DNA of 64,000 nt from Gimesia benthica (GTDB taxonomy: Bacteria; Planctomycetota; Planctomycetia; Planctomycetales; Planctomycetaceae). Location: contig NZ_CP043930.1 in assembly GCF_009720525.1 (NCBI RefSeq), positions 2,577,501-2,641,500 on the forward strand. Direction: 5' to 3'. Under the pieces are notes generated by a model that was not told the origin of the DNA, did not search any database, and worked only from the letters and a program-made list of their open reading frames with translations. Below, piece by piece: positions 28,547 through 37,009 of the stretch (within the stretch, counting starts at the first letter, position 1; every line of letters begins with the position of its first letter). The translations under genes and the position numbers were made by a program.

Positions 28547-31022
28547 TCACTGGACCGCTTCCTGCGCCCGCTTGAGATAACTCTGAATGGCCCGCTGATA
28601 GGTTTCTTCGGCTGCGGGCCGTTCGCGCTCTGCGATTTTCTGATGACGGTTCTTCCAGAGTAATTTGATTGTCTCCGCACACCAGAGTGCGCTTTCCCTT
28701 GAAGCGCGAATCGGACGTTGATCCACAATCACATTCACCGGATTGGTATGCAACTGGGGAAACTGACGCAACGCAATCCAGCTACTCTGTGACACGGGAA
28801 CCGTGAACTTCAGGTCATGCACCTGACCATCGGCGGGAACTTTCTTTCGCGCGACCACCTCGCCGTTCCTCACGATTTCCACCAGCCGCTCGCCCCCGGT
28901 GACGTATTCGGAATTACGCGGTGCGTGCAGGACACGCGTGTCTCCCACAGCCCGTTTTCCCTCGGGTGGATCCAGCAGACCATAGGCGACCGCTCGAGGA
29001 GTCTCTGCGGCAAACGCGACCTTCGCAGTGATTTCTACCGGTCCCGGTTCTTTCAACTGGACTTCCTCAAAGTCGGGGGATTGGCCACCAACCTGAAATT
29101 CCAGTGCGTGCGCATAGCCGTCTGAGACATAGGACCGCCCCTGTTGAATTCCCCGACACCACTCCGTGAAATCGACTTCGTCGACATCTCCCATATTTAC
29201 ATAGACGCGTCCCTGACCGACCCGACGACTGCTCATACAGGGAAAGTCGGTTTCTCCGCTGACTTTGAGGGATAGCCGCAATTCAAAATGTGGTACCAGG
29301 TATTCCACTCCGGAATCCGTTCGGTATCCATGGCACTCACAAAATCGCAGACACCTTCAGCGGTGCTGACACAGATTTCCATGGCACCTCCGCCGTTCAT
29401 CTCGGGTACTGCCAGATTCGGTAATTCATCGGCAGCCTGTTCCAGTGCGCGTGTCAGCTCCGGTCTATTAAGCTGGCCATCACCGTCTTCGTCAATCGAC
29501 GCGAACGTTTTTGGTAACAGACCAAGGCTGGCCTCCTCTGCGTTGATCGATTCAGACTGATCCCGATCCAGTTCATTAATCATTCTGATCGCCGCCTGGG
29601 GTGGGTTCACCCGCAGTGCCGAATGGGGGTAGCCGGTGACGCCCCCCTGCTCCTTACACCATCTTAAGACAGGCACCGTCCAGCTGGGCCAGCCTTTGAC
29701 CGTTCCCAGGGTGCCGGGATAGGTCTGATTCTGCAGATTCAAGAGACAGACATGACCCAGGGCGGCCGATCCGAAGCCGCTGATCTCCAGGTCGTATTTC
29801 AAAATCGTCAATGGTTCACTGACACGATCGGCTGAGGAAGAAAAAAACTGTCTTTGCACATCAAAGCAAGGCCCCCAGGTCAGCACGCAGCCGACGTTCA
29901 ACCCTTCCCCTTTGACCTGCTTGAACATATCCAGCGGAGTGACGCCCTTGGTCGGATTATCGTAGTGGGCACAACCAGCCGCGTGAATATGGTGGTCTCC
30001 GGAATAGAATCCATAATCGCGCGGATTCAACCAGCGCTGCAGATTGACTTTTACGGTCTGCGGTTCTGAGGCAGAAACAGTAATCTTTCGAGTCAGTCGC
30101 TGGTATTCGGGACCGCGGCTATATTCCATTTCCAGTTCACCCGCTGGCAAGAGAACCGTTTCGCCGTCCTGACGGTAAATCTGAGGCTGAAAAAGAAATC
30201 GGGAGCCAGTCGTTTGGCCTGCAGTGGGTAAACCCGCTTCTGTTGATCGCGGAACTGCAGTCGCGCCGCAGTCGGTTTGCCATCGAAATCCCGGATCGCG
30301 AGTTTCACGGGAATCGCCTTTTTTACGGTAAACAAAATCGGAACTTCCCCGCGAAATCCGATGTCCTGAGTGCCGGCCCCGACATCAAAGCCAAGGGTTG
30401 CTTCCCGTTTGCCCGATTCATGGCAATAAATCAAAGCGAGTACATATTCGCATTCCAGCCCACTCAGACGAACCGTCATGGGACTGGCCTGGAACAGTTC
30501 GACTTCCAGAAAGCGATCCGAGGCCGACTGTTTATTCTCGTTCTGATTGAGTTCGGTTTGCGCCTGCCGTTTCAAACTGTTCAACGCGGCTCCCGAATAG
30601 ACGGCACCTGCCTGCGGACTGGAAATCTGCAACTGACGGGTCACCGTACTCTGATTGATCACCTTGATCAGAAAAGGCGTAAAGCCCCCCTGCTGGAGCA
30701 CTGCTTGTGCAGGCCCCCGGGCGACTTTGGTTCGGACTTCGGGATTCAGCGAGACCACACATAGGACTTCGGGGTCAAGCAGTTTCTGAATCTGTCGTGC
30801 GTCGCGCTGTTCGCTGGCGGCAGTCAGTTTTTGCACCAGTTCGTCAGACAGCGGGGCTCCCAGATAATCCAGGGCAGAGATCAGTCGTTTAACATTGGCC
30901 CCCAGCGGCTGACCTTCGACATCAATCACCTCCACGGATTCGGCTGCCAGCAGGGAATCCTTGCCTGGTACAACCAGCAACAAAACAGTCAGCAGCGCAG
31001 CAGGCAGCAATCGCAAAACCAT
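28547..31022 (-). pseudogene. CehA/McbA-like metallohydrolase with EF-hand, broken by two single-base frameshifts
   Basis: Three overlapping frames form one protein when two bases are restored. The first (30093-31022) gives a signal peptide and N-terminal domain. It runs into the second (to about 29233) at the T5 run 30190-30194, where one missing T turns FFFQPQIYRQDGE into nonsense. The second passes to the third (to 28547) at GGG 29269-29271, where one missing C (minus strand) breaks NCGYPLKVSGETDFPC. The span of 2476 bp plus 2 is exactly 826 codons. Domain features are SGDHHIHAAGC and GYPHSA (metal His), an EF-hand loop DEDGDGQLNRPEL, and SGETDFPC (metal Asp). Both lesions lie in homopolymers, so sequencing error is as likely as real decay. 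Confidence 0.88.
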
Positions 31023-31061
31023 GATGGCCCTTTCTCGAGTTTGAAAGTCCGCTCTCGAAGC

Positions 31062-32249
31062 TTATTCGACTGAGAATTTATGGATGGTCGTCTGTTCGTA
31101 GACTTCACCTGGCTTGAGGATCGTATTGGGAAACTCAGGCTGATTCGGAGAGTTCGGGAAATGCTGTGCTTCCAGACAGAAGCCGCCATGTTTGGGAAAC
31201 CCGCCGCTGGCCGGAGTGCCGTCCAGAAAATTACCGGTGTAAAACTGCACGCCAGGTTCTGTCGTATAGACTTCCATCACGCGTCCCGATACTGGATCTT
31301 TTGCCCGGGCGGTCAGAGCAGGCTGTTTTTCGGCCGGATTAACGACCCAGCAATGGTCATAGCCCCCCTCGACCTGGTCAATGCGTTCGCCGATCTTGTG
31401 AGTGGAAGTAAAGTCCATCGGCGTCCCTTTGACCGGAGCCAGTTCGCCGGTGGGAATCGCTTCGTCTGATACCGGGAGATATTTGTCACAGTTTAACAAC
31501 AGTTCGTGATCCAGAACCGTTCCGTCACCGGCTCCCGACAGATTCCAGTAGCAGTGATTGGTCACATTAATAGGAGTGGCTTTGTCTGTCGTCGCCGTGT
31601 AGTCGATCTTGAGCTCATTTTCGTTGTTGAGGGTATAGACGACTTTCAGAGTCAGTTTGCCCGGATACCCCTCTTCACCATCCGGACTGACCAGGCTCAG
31701 ACGAACGCCTACTACGTCTTTCTCGGAAAATTTTTCTGCCGCCCAGACCTTTTTATCGAATCCTGATTCGCCACCGTGCAGGTGACTGGGTGGGTTGTTC
31801 TGGGCGAGCTGATATGTTTTGCCATCCAGTTCGAATTTGCCGTCTTTAATCCGGTTCGCATAACGGCCACAGATGGCGCCGAAGTAAGGACCTTTCTTTT
31901 CATATCCGGCCAGGGAATCAAAGCCGAGTGTGATGTTTTCCGTTTTACCGTCCCGGTCCGGCAGATAGATGGCGGTCACAATCGCACCAAGGTTGATGAT
32001 GCTGACACTCGTCCCTTTCTTATTGGAGAGCAGAAACTGGGTAATATCCTGTCCGTCGGCGGTGGTCCCGTAAGGTTCACTTTGTACGGCCAGCTGAAAT
32101 TCACTTCCGGCATTCATTTCGGCATCCTTAGCTTGTTCTTGATCTGCAGCAGTTTGAGAAGGGTCAGCAGGCGGAGTTTTCTCCCCGGCACAACCTGCCA
32201 GCAGAATCAGGGCACTCAACAGTCCGCTGCAGCATTTCCATCGATTCAT
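31062..32249 (-). CDS. Exported aldose 1-epimerase (galactose mutarotase) lipoprotein
   Basis: A 395-aa enzyme that interconverts alpha and beta anomers of aldoses. The N-terminus is a lipoprotein signal with lipobox LAGC (Cys20), so it acts outside the inner membrane, unlike cytoplasmic GalM. Family motifs are all present: CGRYANRIKDG, PSHLHGGESGFDKKVW (HGG), TPINVTNHCYWNLSG with the catalytic His, EGGYDHCWV, and GFCLEAQHFPNSPN with the catalytic Glu. A GTG codon directly before the ATG (32252) sits at better distance from GAGGAG and may be the true start. It is 39 bp upstream of the broken metallohydrolase on the same strand, so they may form a carbohydrate-related unit. Confidence 0.93.
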   Translation of the reverse strand: MNRWKCCSGLLSALILLAGCAGEKTPPADPSQTAADQEQAKDAEMNAGSEFQLAVQSEPYGTTADGQDITQFLLSNKKGTSVSIINLGAIVTAIYLPDRDGKTENITLGFDSLAGYEKKGPYFGAICGRYANRIKDGKFELDGKTYQLAQNNPPSHLHGGESGFDKKVWAAEKFSEKDVVGVRLSLVSPDGEEGYPGKLTLKVVYTLNNENELKIDYTATTDKATPINVTNHCYWNLSGAGDGTVLDHELLLNCDKYLPVSDEAIPTGELAPVKGTPMDFTSTHKIGERIDQVEGGYDHCWVVNPAEKQPALTARAKDPVSGRVMEVYTTEPGVQFYTGNFLDGTPASGGFPKHGGFCLEAQHFPNSPNQPEFPNTILKPGEVYEQTTIHKFSVE

Positions 32250-32252
32250 CAC

Positions 32253-32836
32253 TGTGTTCTCTCCTCAGACCCGGTTATCTGGACCAGTTTAATCCTGCTC
32301 AATTACTTCAGACCAGAATAACAAATCCATGCGTAAATGTAATGCAGAAACAGGATTTGTTCGTCTGGTCCCTGATTGACTGAATCGAGTTCAGATGGAT
32401 GAAGGGCGACTCGCAAAGGAGAGTCAGCAGCACAACAGTTGCTGCCTACCTGTCAGGCCTGAGCCTTCCCTTTCAAAGGTGCCTCGGACCTGGGATGTCC
32501 TGGGGAAAAATATTGTTGATTCCCGCTCAATAGACAGCGGAATTTTAAAGAATGTTATGTATTGGCAACTGGACACTAAAATTAGGTTAATAATTCAAGA
32601 CACTAGAGTTAACGGGCACTATAAACCAATATCATTTAACTACTTAGGGAATAATCCCCTGAAAGATCTGATTCCTCCCCAAAATGGGGATTTGACAGGT
32701 ATAATTAAAGACAGGCGCGTTGTTCTGGGAAAACTTTGGATTCCGTTACAAAATCTTTAGTAAATTCCATCAATCCTCCTCCCTCTGACGTAATAAGAAC
32801 AAAGCGTGTCATTTAACGCGGAGAGGGGAGGTAGAC
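32253..32836. other. 584-bp intergenic region upstream of the ECF sigma gene
   Basis: AT-rich sequence. An open frame of 121 codons (32395-32760) has no domain or ribosome-binding site and is not called. CCCCAAAATGGGG at 32677-32689 is a short perfect palindrome followed by TATAAT at 32700-32705. That could be an operator next to a -10 box, but no -35 at proper distance is seen. Confidence 0.5.
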
Positions 32837-33469
32837 ATGCAGTTACAAATGGTCGATAAGAAAATAGAGCAACGAGAATCTCTGGCTTCGGGCGGTGTCA
32901 CCAGTGACGCACGCCTCGTAGAAGCTGCTCGTAAAGGCGATGACAGCGCATTCGGCGAACTGGTCCTGCGCTATGAACGCCGACTGATTCGTGTACTGAT
33001 TCAGTTTGTCAAAAGCCCCGAGCTGGCTGAAGATCTGGCTCAAGATACGTTTCTGAAGAGCTACGAGCGGCTTGATCAGTTCGATACATCCAGGAGATTT
33101 GGTCCCTGGTTGTTCCGGATTGGAGTTAATCAGGCATTGGACTATCTGCGTAAACAAAAACGAAGAGGCTGGTGGTTGTTATTCAGTGACAGCCCCTCGG
33201 ATACTCCGTTCGATCCTTCTGTTCCTGACCCCAGGAACAAGATCGACATCAATCAGGAAGTTCAAGCCATCCTGGAAGAGATTCCCGAAAAGTACCGTAC
33301 CGTGCTCGTACTACGAGATCTGGAGAATTTCTCCACTTCTGAGATTGCTGCCATTCTGGATCGGAAAGAAGCAACCATCCGCTGGCGGCTGGCAGAAGCC
33401 AGAAATCGTTTTCAGAAATTATGGTCTCATCGGCAAAACGTTGAAAATTCCATGTCGGGCAAGGAATAA
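32837..33469 (+). CDS. ECF-family RNA polymerase sigma factor
   Basis: A 210-aa sigma factor with only regions 2 and 4. Region 2 covers about residues 40-105: FGELVLRYERRLIRVLIQF, AEDLAQDTFLKSYERLDQFD and RFGPWLFRIGVNQALDYLR. Region 4 covers about 135-190: ILEEIPEKYRTVLVLRDLE, FSTSEIAAILDRKEATIRWRL as helix-turn-helix. The unusual linker KKQKRRGWWLLFSD is basic and Trp-rich. Initiation has a strong GGGGAGG six bases before the ATG. It is followed after 6 bp by a membrane protein with paired CxxC motifs, its likely anti-sigma factor. The signal and regulon are unknown. Confidence 0.95.
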   Translation: MQLQMVDKKIEQRESLASGGVTSDARLVEAARKGDDSAFGELVLRYERRLIRVLIQFVKSPELAEDLAQDTFLKSYERLDQFDTSRRFGPWLFRIGVNQALDYLRKQKRRGWWLLFSDSPSDTPFDPSVPDPRNKIDINQEVQAILEEIPEKYRTVLVLRDLENFSTSEIAAILDRKEATIRWRLAEARNRFQKLWSHRQNVENSMSGKE

Positions 33470-33475
33470 TAAGAC

Positions 33476-34051
33476 ATGTATTGCACACAATGTAACGGTC
33501 TGAAATCGCGCGTCGCTCTGGCAGTCGGCAACGACCTGTCGGGCGAAGAGCTAGAGCTACTGGAAAAGCAGCTGAAAAACTGTGACCAGTGCCGCGCACA
33601 ATATGAAGAGCTACAGAAAAGTTATTCTGCACTGCAGCAACAGTTAGACAGTGCACCAGTCCCTTCACTCCAGGACAGTGTCTGGCCCCAGGTTTCGGCC
33701 AAGATTGCAGCACGACGGAGGAGAAACCGACCAACCCGGTTTAACTTTCTACTTCCGACGCTGACAACCGTAGCCTGCTGTCTGGCGCTGCTGCTGGTCA
33801 CGGGACAACCCCGTTATGATCTCGGTCCGCACGATGCTGCAGAATCGATTCATCCGTCAGCACCGGTAGGGTGGATGGGTAACGACTCGCACTTAAGCCC
33901 GGTCGATAACCCGATCCGTGATTTCCACGATCAACAGTGGGGCGCGTCGAATCAGACCATCGACAACAGCAACAATCCCTACGGTTATAATTTACCACGG
34001 CTGAAACACGACAGCTCGAGTCCTTATCAGCTGCACTCCGTGAAATTCTAA
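33476..34051 (+). CDS. Putative membrane anti-sigma factor with CxxC...CxxC motif
   Basis: A 191-aa protein. The cytoplasmic N-terminal domain (about 1-60) has C3TQC6 and C36DQC39 around Glu-rich helices; a central TM (about residues 88-105, LPTLTTVACCLALLLVTG) leads to a polar, Asn-rich periplasmic tail of 85 residues. Zinc anti-sigma (ZAS) domains normally have HxxxCxxC; here the His position is Gln32 and an N-terminal CxxC may replace it. Position directly after the ECF gene, in the same unit, is the main evidence of role. A strong terminator closes the operon. Confidence 0.82.
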   Translation: MYCTQCNGLKSRVALAVGNDLSGEELELLEKQLKNCDQCRAQYEELQKSYSALQQQLDSAPVPSLQDSVWPQVSAKIAARRRRNRPTRFNFLLPTLTTVACCLALLLVTGQPRYDLGPHDAAESIHPSAPVGWMGNDSHLSPVDNPIRDFHDQQWGASNQTIDNSNNPYGYNLPRLKHDSSSPYQLHSVKF

Positions 34052-34075
34052 CTTCGACTCATCTTTACTGAACTC

Positions 34076-34104
34076 AGGCTGGTCAATCGACCAGCCTTTT
34101 TTTT
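34076..34104 (+). terminator. Intrinsic terminator of the sigma/anti-sigma operon
   Basis: A perfect 9-bp stem (AGGCTGGTC 34076-34084, GACCAGCCT 34089-34097), AATC loop and eight T (34097-34104). It ends just where the next open frame begins. Confidence 0.96.
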
Positions 34105-34176
34105 ATGATATCCAGACTAGCCGCTGAACTGCGGCTGACGAGTGACTTCAATCAGTTTCGGATATCTACGCCTCCC

Positions 34177-35112
34177 ATGTCGATCACGGTCTCACTTGCC
34201 TCAGCGGAAGAGCTTCCCGAAGCCTCCGCCTTTATCTTTGCCGATGCTCCGGAGACCGAGCGTGAAATACAAATCCAGGAGTTTCAGAAAACCATCTCGG
34301 CTGGGCAGGAAGGACAGAACCAGGTCCTACTGGCCCATGAAGCTGGACTGCTGCTCGGGGTCGGAATCCTGGTCTTTTCCGATCCCGCCACTGCCTGTCT
34401 CTGGCCCCCCTTTACTTCACGGAAGGACTGTGCCGATGAGATCCTGAAGGAAATGGCCCGGCGAATCGATGATTCCGGGGTCAGTATCGGCCAGGTGCTG
34501 ATCGACCCGGCACAACTTCACACCCGTCGCCTGCTGACACGAAACGGGTTTCCGCACCTCACGAATCTTCAGTTCATGCGGCACCCGCTGAGCAACCTGC
34601 CGTCGACAGAGTCGCTGAAAGAGAAACAGATTGAACCGGTCCGTTTCGATGCCGTGCAGAACCGTCAGCGATTTCTCGATATGCTGGAATTGACGCACCA
34701 GGAATCTCACGACTGCCCTGCCCTGAATCAGGTACGCACGGCTGAGGAATCGCTGGAATCGCACCGCAGTTCAGGGGACTCGGACCAGGCCCACTGGTAC
34801 CTGTTTCAAAGGGGAGAAACCGACCTGGGCATTTTACTCCTGTCTGAACATCAGTCCGATTTGAGTTGGGAAGTCGTTTACATGGGGGTCGCTCCGAACC
34901 AGCGGGGACAGGGTACAGGTTCCGCGATGATCCAATTCGGACTGGAGCAGGCACGAGCTCACAATCAGTCTGCGTTAACTCTCGCCGTGGATCACAAAAA
35001 TTCCTATGCGATAAAGATTTATGAAGAGTTGGGTTTTGTCAGACAAAACACATTAAGCGTCCACGCGCGACTTCGTTCCCAATTCCCGGGAAAAAAACCA
35101 AAATTTAATTAA
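34177..35112 (+). CDS. GNAT family N-acetyltransferase, two GNAT-like halves
   Basis: A 311-aa protein. The C-terminal half (about 165-305) has the acetyl-CoA binding motif A, VVYMGVAPNQRGQGTGSAMI, and NSYAIKIYEELGF, the usual motif B. The N-terminal half (FIFADAPETE, LLAHEAGLLLGVGI, RRLLTRNGFPHLT) looks like a degenerate GNAT fold without a Q/RxxGxG loop, so this is probably a tandem protein with one active domain. The frame is open back to 34105, but that codon directly follows the T-run of the preceding terminator. The ATG at 34177 fits the domain start, though its ribosome-binding site is weak. Substrate unknown. Confidence 0.85.
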   Translation: MSITVSLASAEELPEASAFIFADAPETEREIQIQEFQKTISAGQEGQNQVLLAHEAGLLLGVGILVFSDPATACLWPPFTSRKDCADEILKEMARRIDDSGVSIGQVLIDPAQLHTRRLLTRNGFPHLTNLQFMRHPLSNLPSTESLKEKQIEPVRFDAVQNRQRFLDMLELTHQESHDCPALNQVRTAEESLESHRSSGDSDQAHWYLFQRGETDLGILLLSEHQSDLSWEVVYMGVAPNQRGQGTGSAMIQFGLEQARAHNQSALTLAVDHKNSYAIKIYEELGFVRQNTLSVHARLRSQFPGKKPKFN

Positions 35113-35459
35113 CACGTTTTCGACAGCGTGAAGCGGGGCTTCCAAAAATATTTTCTCCGCGGGATGTCATTTTCTACTGGTAAAACAGTGTTTGATTTCG
35201 GTCTGAAAATTCTCAAAAAATTCCGCGCTGTTTCCGTTTGACTCTCCAGCAATTCAGGCTAGTATCAGAACCACTGAATGAGTAAACGCAGTGTCGCCGA
35301 AGTCAATGCCTGAGAACTTTACGATGCTGTTAACAATGGAGCTTTATAGCGCATCATTTCCAAATAAACCTCACTACCATACACGACTTTGAGAGAGCAG
35401 GATTTGGCTCTTTCTACCATTATGGACGGAGACGGTGCGCGCGGGGGGGAGGGTGCAAG
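35113..35459. other. 347-bp region upstream of dnaA
   Basis: AT-rich left half, a promoter candidate near 35238-35265 and a G-rich run (GGGGGGGAGGG) just before the dnaA start that includes its ribosome-binding site. I looked for DnaA boxes (TTATCCACA-like) and found none convincing, so there is no evidence that this is oriC. Confidence 0.55.
35238..35265 (+). promoter_or_regulatory. Candidate sigma70-type promoter of dnaA
   Basis: TTGACT at 35238-35243 and TAGTAT at 35260-35265 with a 16-bp spacer. This implies a leader of about 190 nt before the ATG at 35460. Matches five of six and four of six consensus bases. Confidence 0.45.
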
Positions 35460-36983
35460 ATGCAACCCACGTCTTTGGCAGTGGAGGGTACGTTTTGCGA
35501 TTCTGCAAATCGACCAACGGAAGCCAAGCTGGGGCCAGCAACAACCGGGTCAGAGGAGCAATCAATTTATCGGTTGCTCGCACAACAAGTCGGTGAACGT
35601 GGTTTCCAGAACTGGTTCGCAGGAAAAGTCAGACTCAAACTGGATGGCAATCTGCTGATTGTCGGCGTTGCCAGTCCGTTTCTGCTCACCTGGATGCAGA
35701 AAAAATTCGCCTCGAAAATCTATGCCACCGCGATTGCCTGCGTGGGACCTTCTGCTGAATACCGTCTGGAAGTCGATCCGGAACTGGCTGCCGTGACCAG
35801 TTCTTCTGAAGAGAGCCAGCAGAAATCTGGCAGCATGTCGGCTTCGTCTGGTAACGTTCCATTTGTTGAGCGGAAGGCATCTGCTCCATCCGTGAGTTCC
35901 CAGAACTCGCACTCAGTGGCGCGGCAGTCAAACCCGTTTCGTGGCAGACGCTTCGCGGACCTGTCTACCTTCGTCAAAGGTAAGTCGAACCAACTGGCTT
36001 ACATTGCAGCGACCCAGGCCAGCGATGAACCGGGCGCACTTTACAACCCGCTGTTCATTCATGGCGGCGTCGGCATTGGAAAAACGCATCTGCTGGAAGG
36101 CTTCTACCGCAGAGTTCGTCAGCTGTATCCCGCGCTGAATGTGGTTTACCTGACGGCGGAAGCGTTCGGTAACTATTTCTCCAAGGCACTGCAGGAACGC
36201 TCGCTGCCCGGCTTTCGTCAGCGGTTCCGTAATGTCGATGTTTTGATTATCGATGACATCGACTTCTTCGAATCAAAGCGCAACTTCCAGGAAGAGTTGC
36301 TGCACACGATCAAACATCTGGAAAGCCATGGACGACAACTGGTCTTCTCTTCAGACCGTCACCCTCGACTGCTGACCAAGATGAGTGAAGAATTGACGAC
36401 TCGCTTCCTGTCCGGCCTGGTCTGTCGCATTGAAGCTCCCGAGAAGGAACTCCGTCTGGAAATCGCCCGTCAGCGGGCTCATAAATTGAAGACACCAATT
36501 ACCGAAGGGGCACTTGCTTACGTAGCCCGCCGCTTTACCAGCAACGTTCGGGAACTCGAAGGTGCGGTCAACTGCCTGCAGACCTGCCACCTGATGACTG
36601 GTCAGAAAGTGACCACCAGCATGGCCCGTCAGGTTCTGGCGGACCTGGAACGGGATTGCATTCGCATCATCAAGCTGGATGACATCAACCAGATTGTCTG
36701 TTCCACATTTGGTGTTTCTGAGGCAGACCTGAAATCGTCACGTCGCGCCCGAAATATCAGCCAGCCCCGGATGCTGGCCATGTTCCTGGCACGCAAACTG
36801 ACACAGGCGGCTTACAGCGAAATCGGTGACTACTTCGGCGGACGCAATCACAGCACTGTCATGTCCGCCGAGAAGCAGGTTCGCAAATGGCTGGAGAGCC
36901 ACTCTTCCATTCAGGTTGCTCTCCAGGAATGGCCAACCGAAGAGATCATCGAATCTCTGGAACAACAGTTACTCGCCAGCTGA
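35460..36983 (+). CDS. dnaA: Chromosomal replication initiator DnaA
   Basis: A 507-aa AAA+ protein that binds oriC and opens DNA. Domain I (about 33-97): LLAQQVGERGFQNWF, SPFLLTWMQKKF. Domain II (about 110-160) is a Ser-rich linker. Domain III: Walker A GGVGIGKT (202-209), Walker B VDVLIIDDIDFF (259-270), sensor VFSSDRHPRLL, SNVRELEGAVNCL. Domain IV: the DnaA signature YFGGRNHSTVMSAEKQ (about 458-472), where the usual GGRDHTTV is GGRNHSTV. GGAGGG lies about eight bases before the ATG. Neighbours are a GNAT protein and a convergent TPR lipoprotein, not dnaN/recF/gyrB, so either the origin region is rearranged, as often in planctomycetes, or this is one of several DnaA copies. Confidence 0.95.
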   Translation: MQPTSLAVEGTFCDSANRPTEAKLGPATTGSEEQSIYRLLAQQVGERGFQNWFAGKVRLKLDGNLLIVGVASPFLLTWMQKKFASKIYATAIACVGPSAEYRLEVDPELAAVTSSSEESQQKSGSMSASSGNVPFVERKASAPSVSSQNSHSVARQSNPFRGRRFADLSTFVKGKSNQLAYIAATQASDEPGALYNPLFIHGGVGIGKTHLLEGFYRRVRQLYPALNVVYLTAEAFGNYFSKALQERSLPGFRQRFRNVDVLIIDDIDFFESKRNFQEELLHTIKHLESHGRQLVFSSDRHPRLLTKMSEELTTRFLSGLVCRIEAPEKELRLEIARQRAHKLKTPITEGALAYVARRFTSNVRELEGAVNCLQTCHLMTGQKVTTSMARQVLADLERDCIRIIKLDDINQIVCSTFGVSEADLKSSRRARNISQPRMLAMFLARKLTQAAYSEIGDYFGGRNHSTVMSAEKQVRKWLESHSSIQVALQEWPTEEIIESLEQQLLAS

Positions 36984-37009
36984 TTCAGCGATACTGATTC
37001 AGAGCGAAC

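Noticed and set aside
32692-32705. TTGACA and TATAAT close together before the sigma gene
   Set aside because: The hexamers are only 2 bp apart, so they cannot form one promoter.
32395-32760. A 121-codon open frame upstream of the ECF sigma gene
   Set aside because: No ribosome-binding site, no domain, atypical composition; the region is better read as a regulatory gap.
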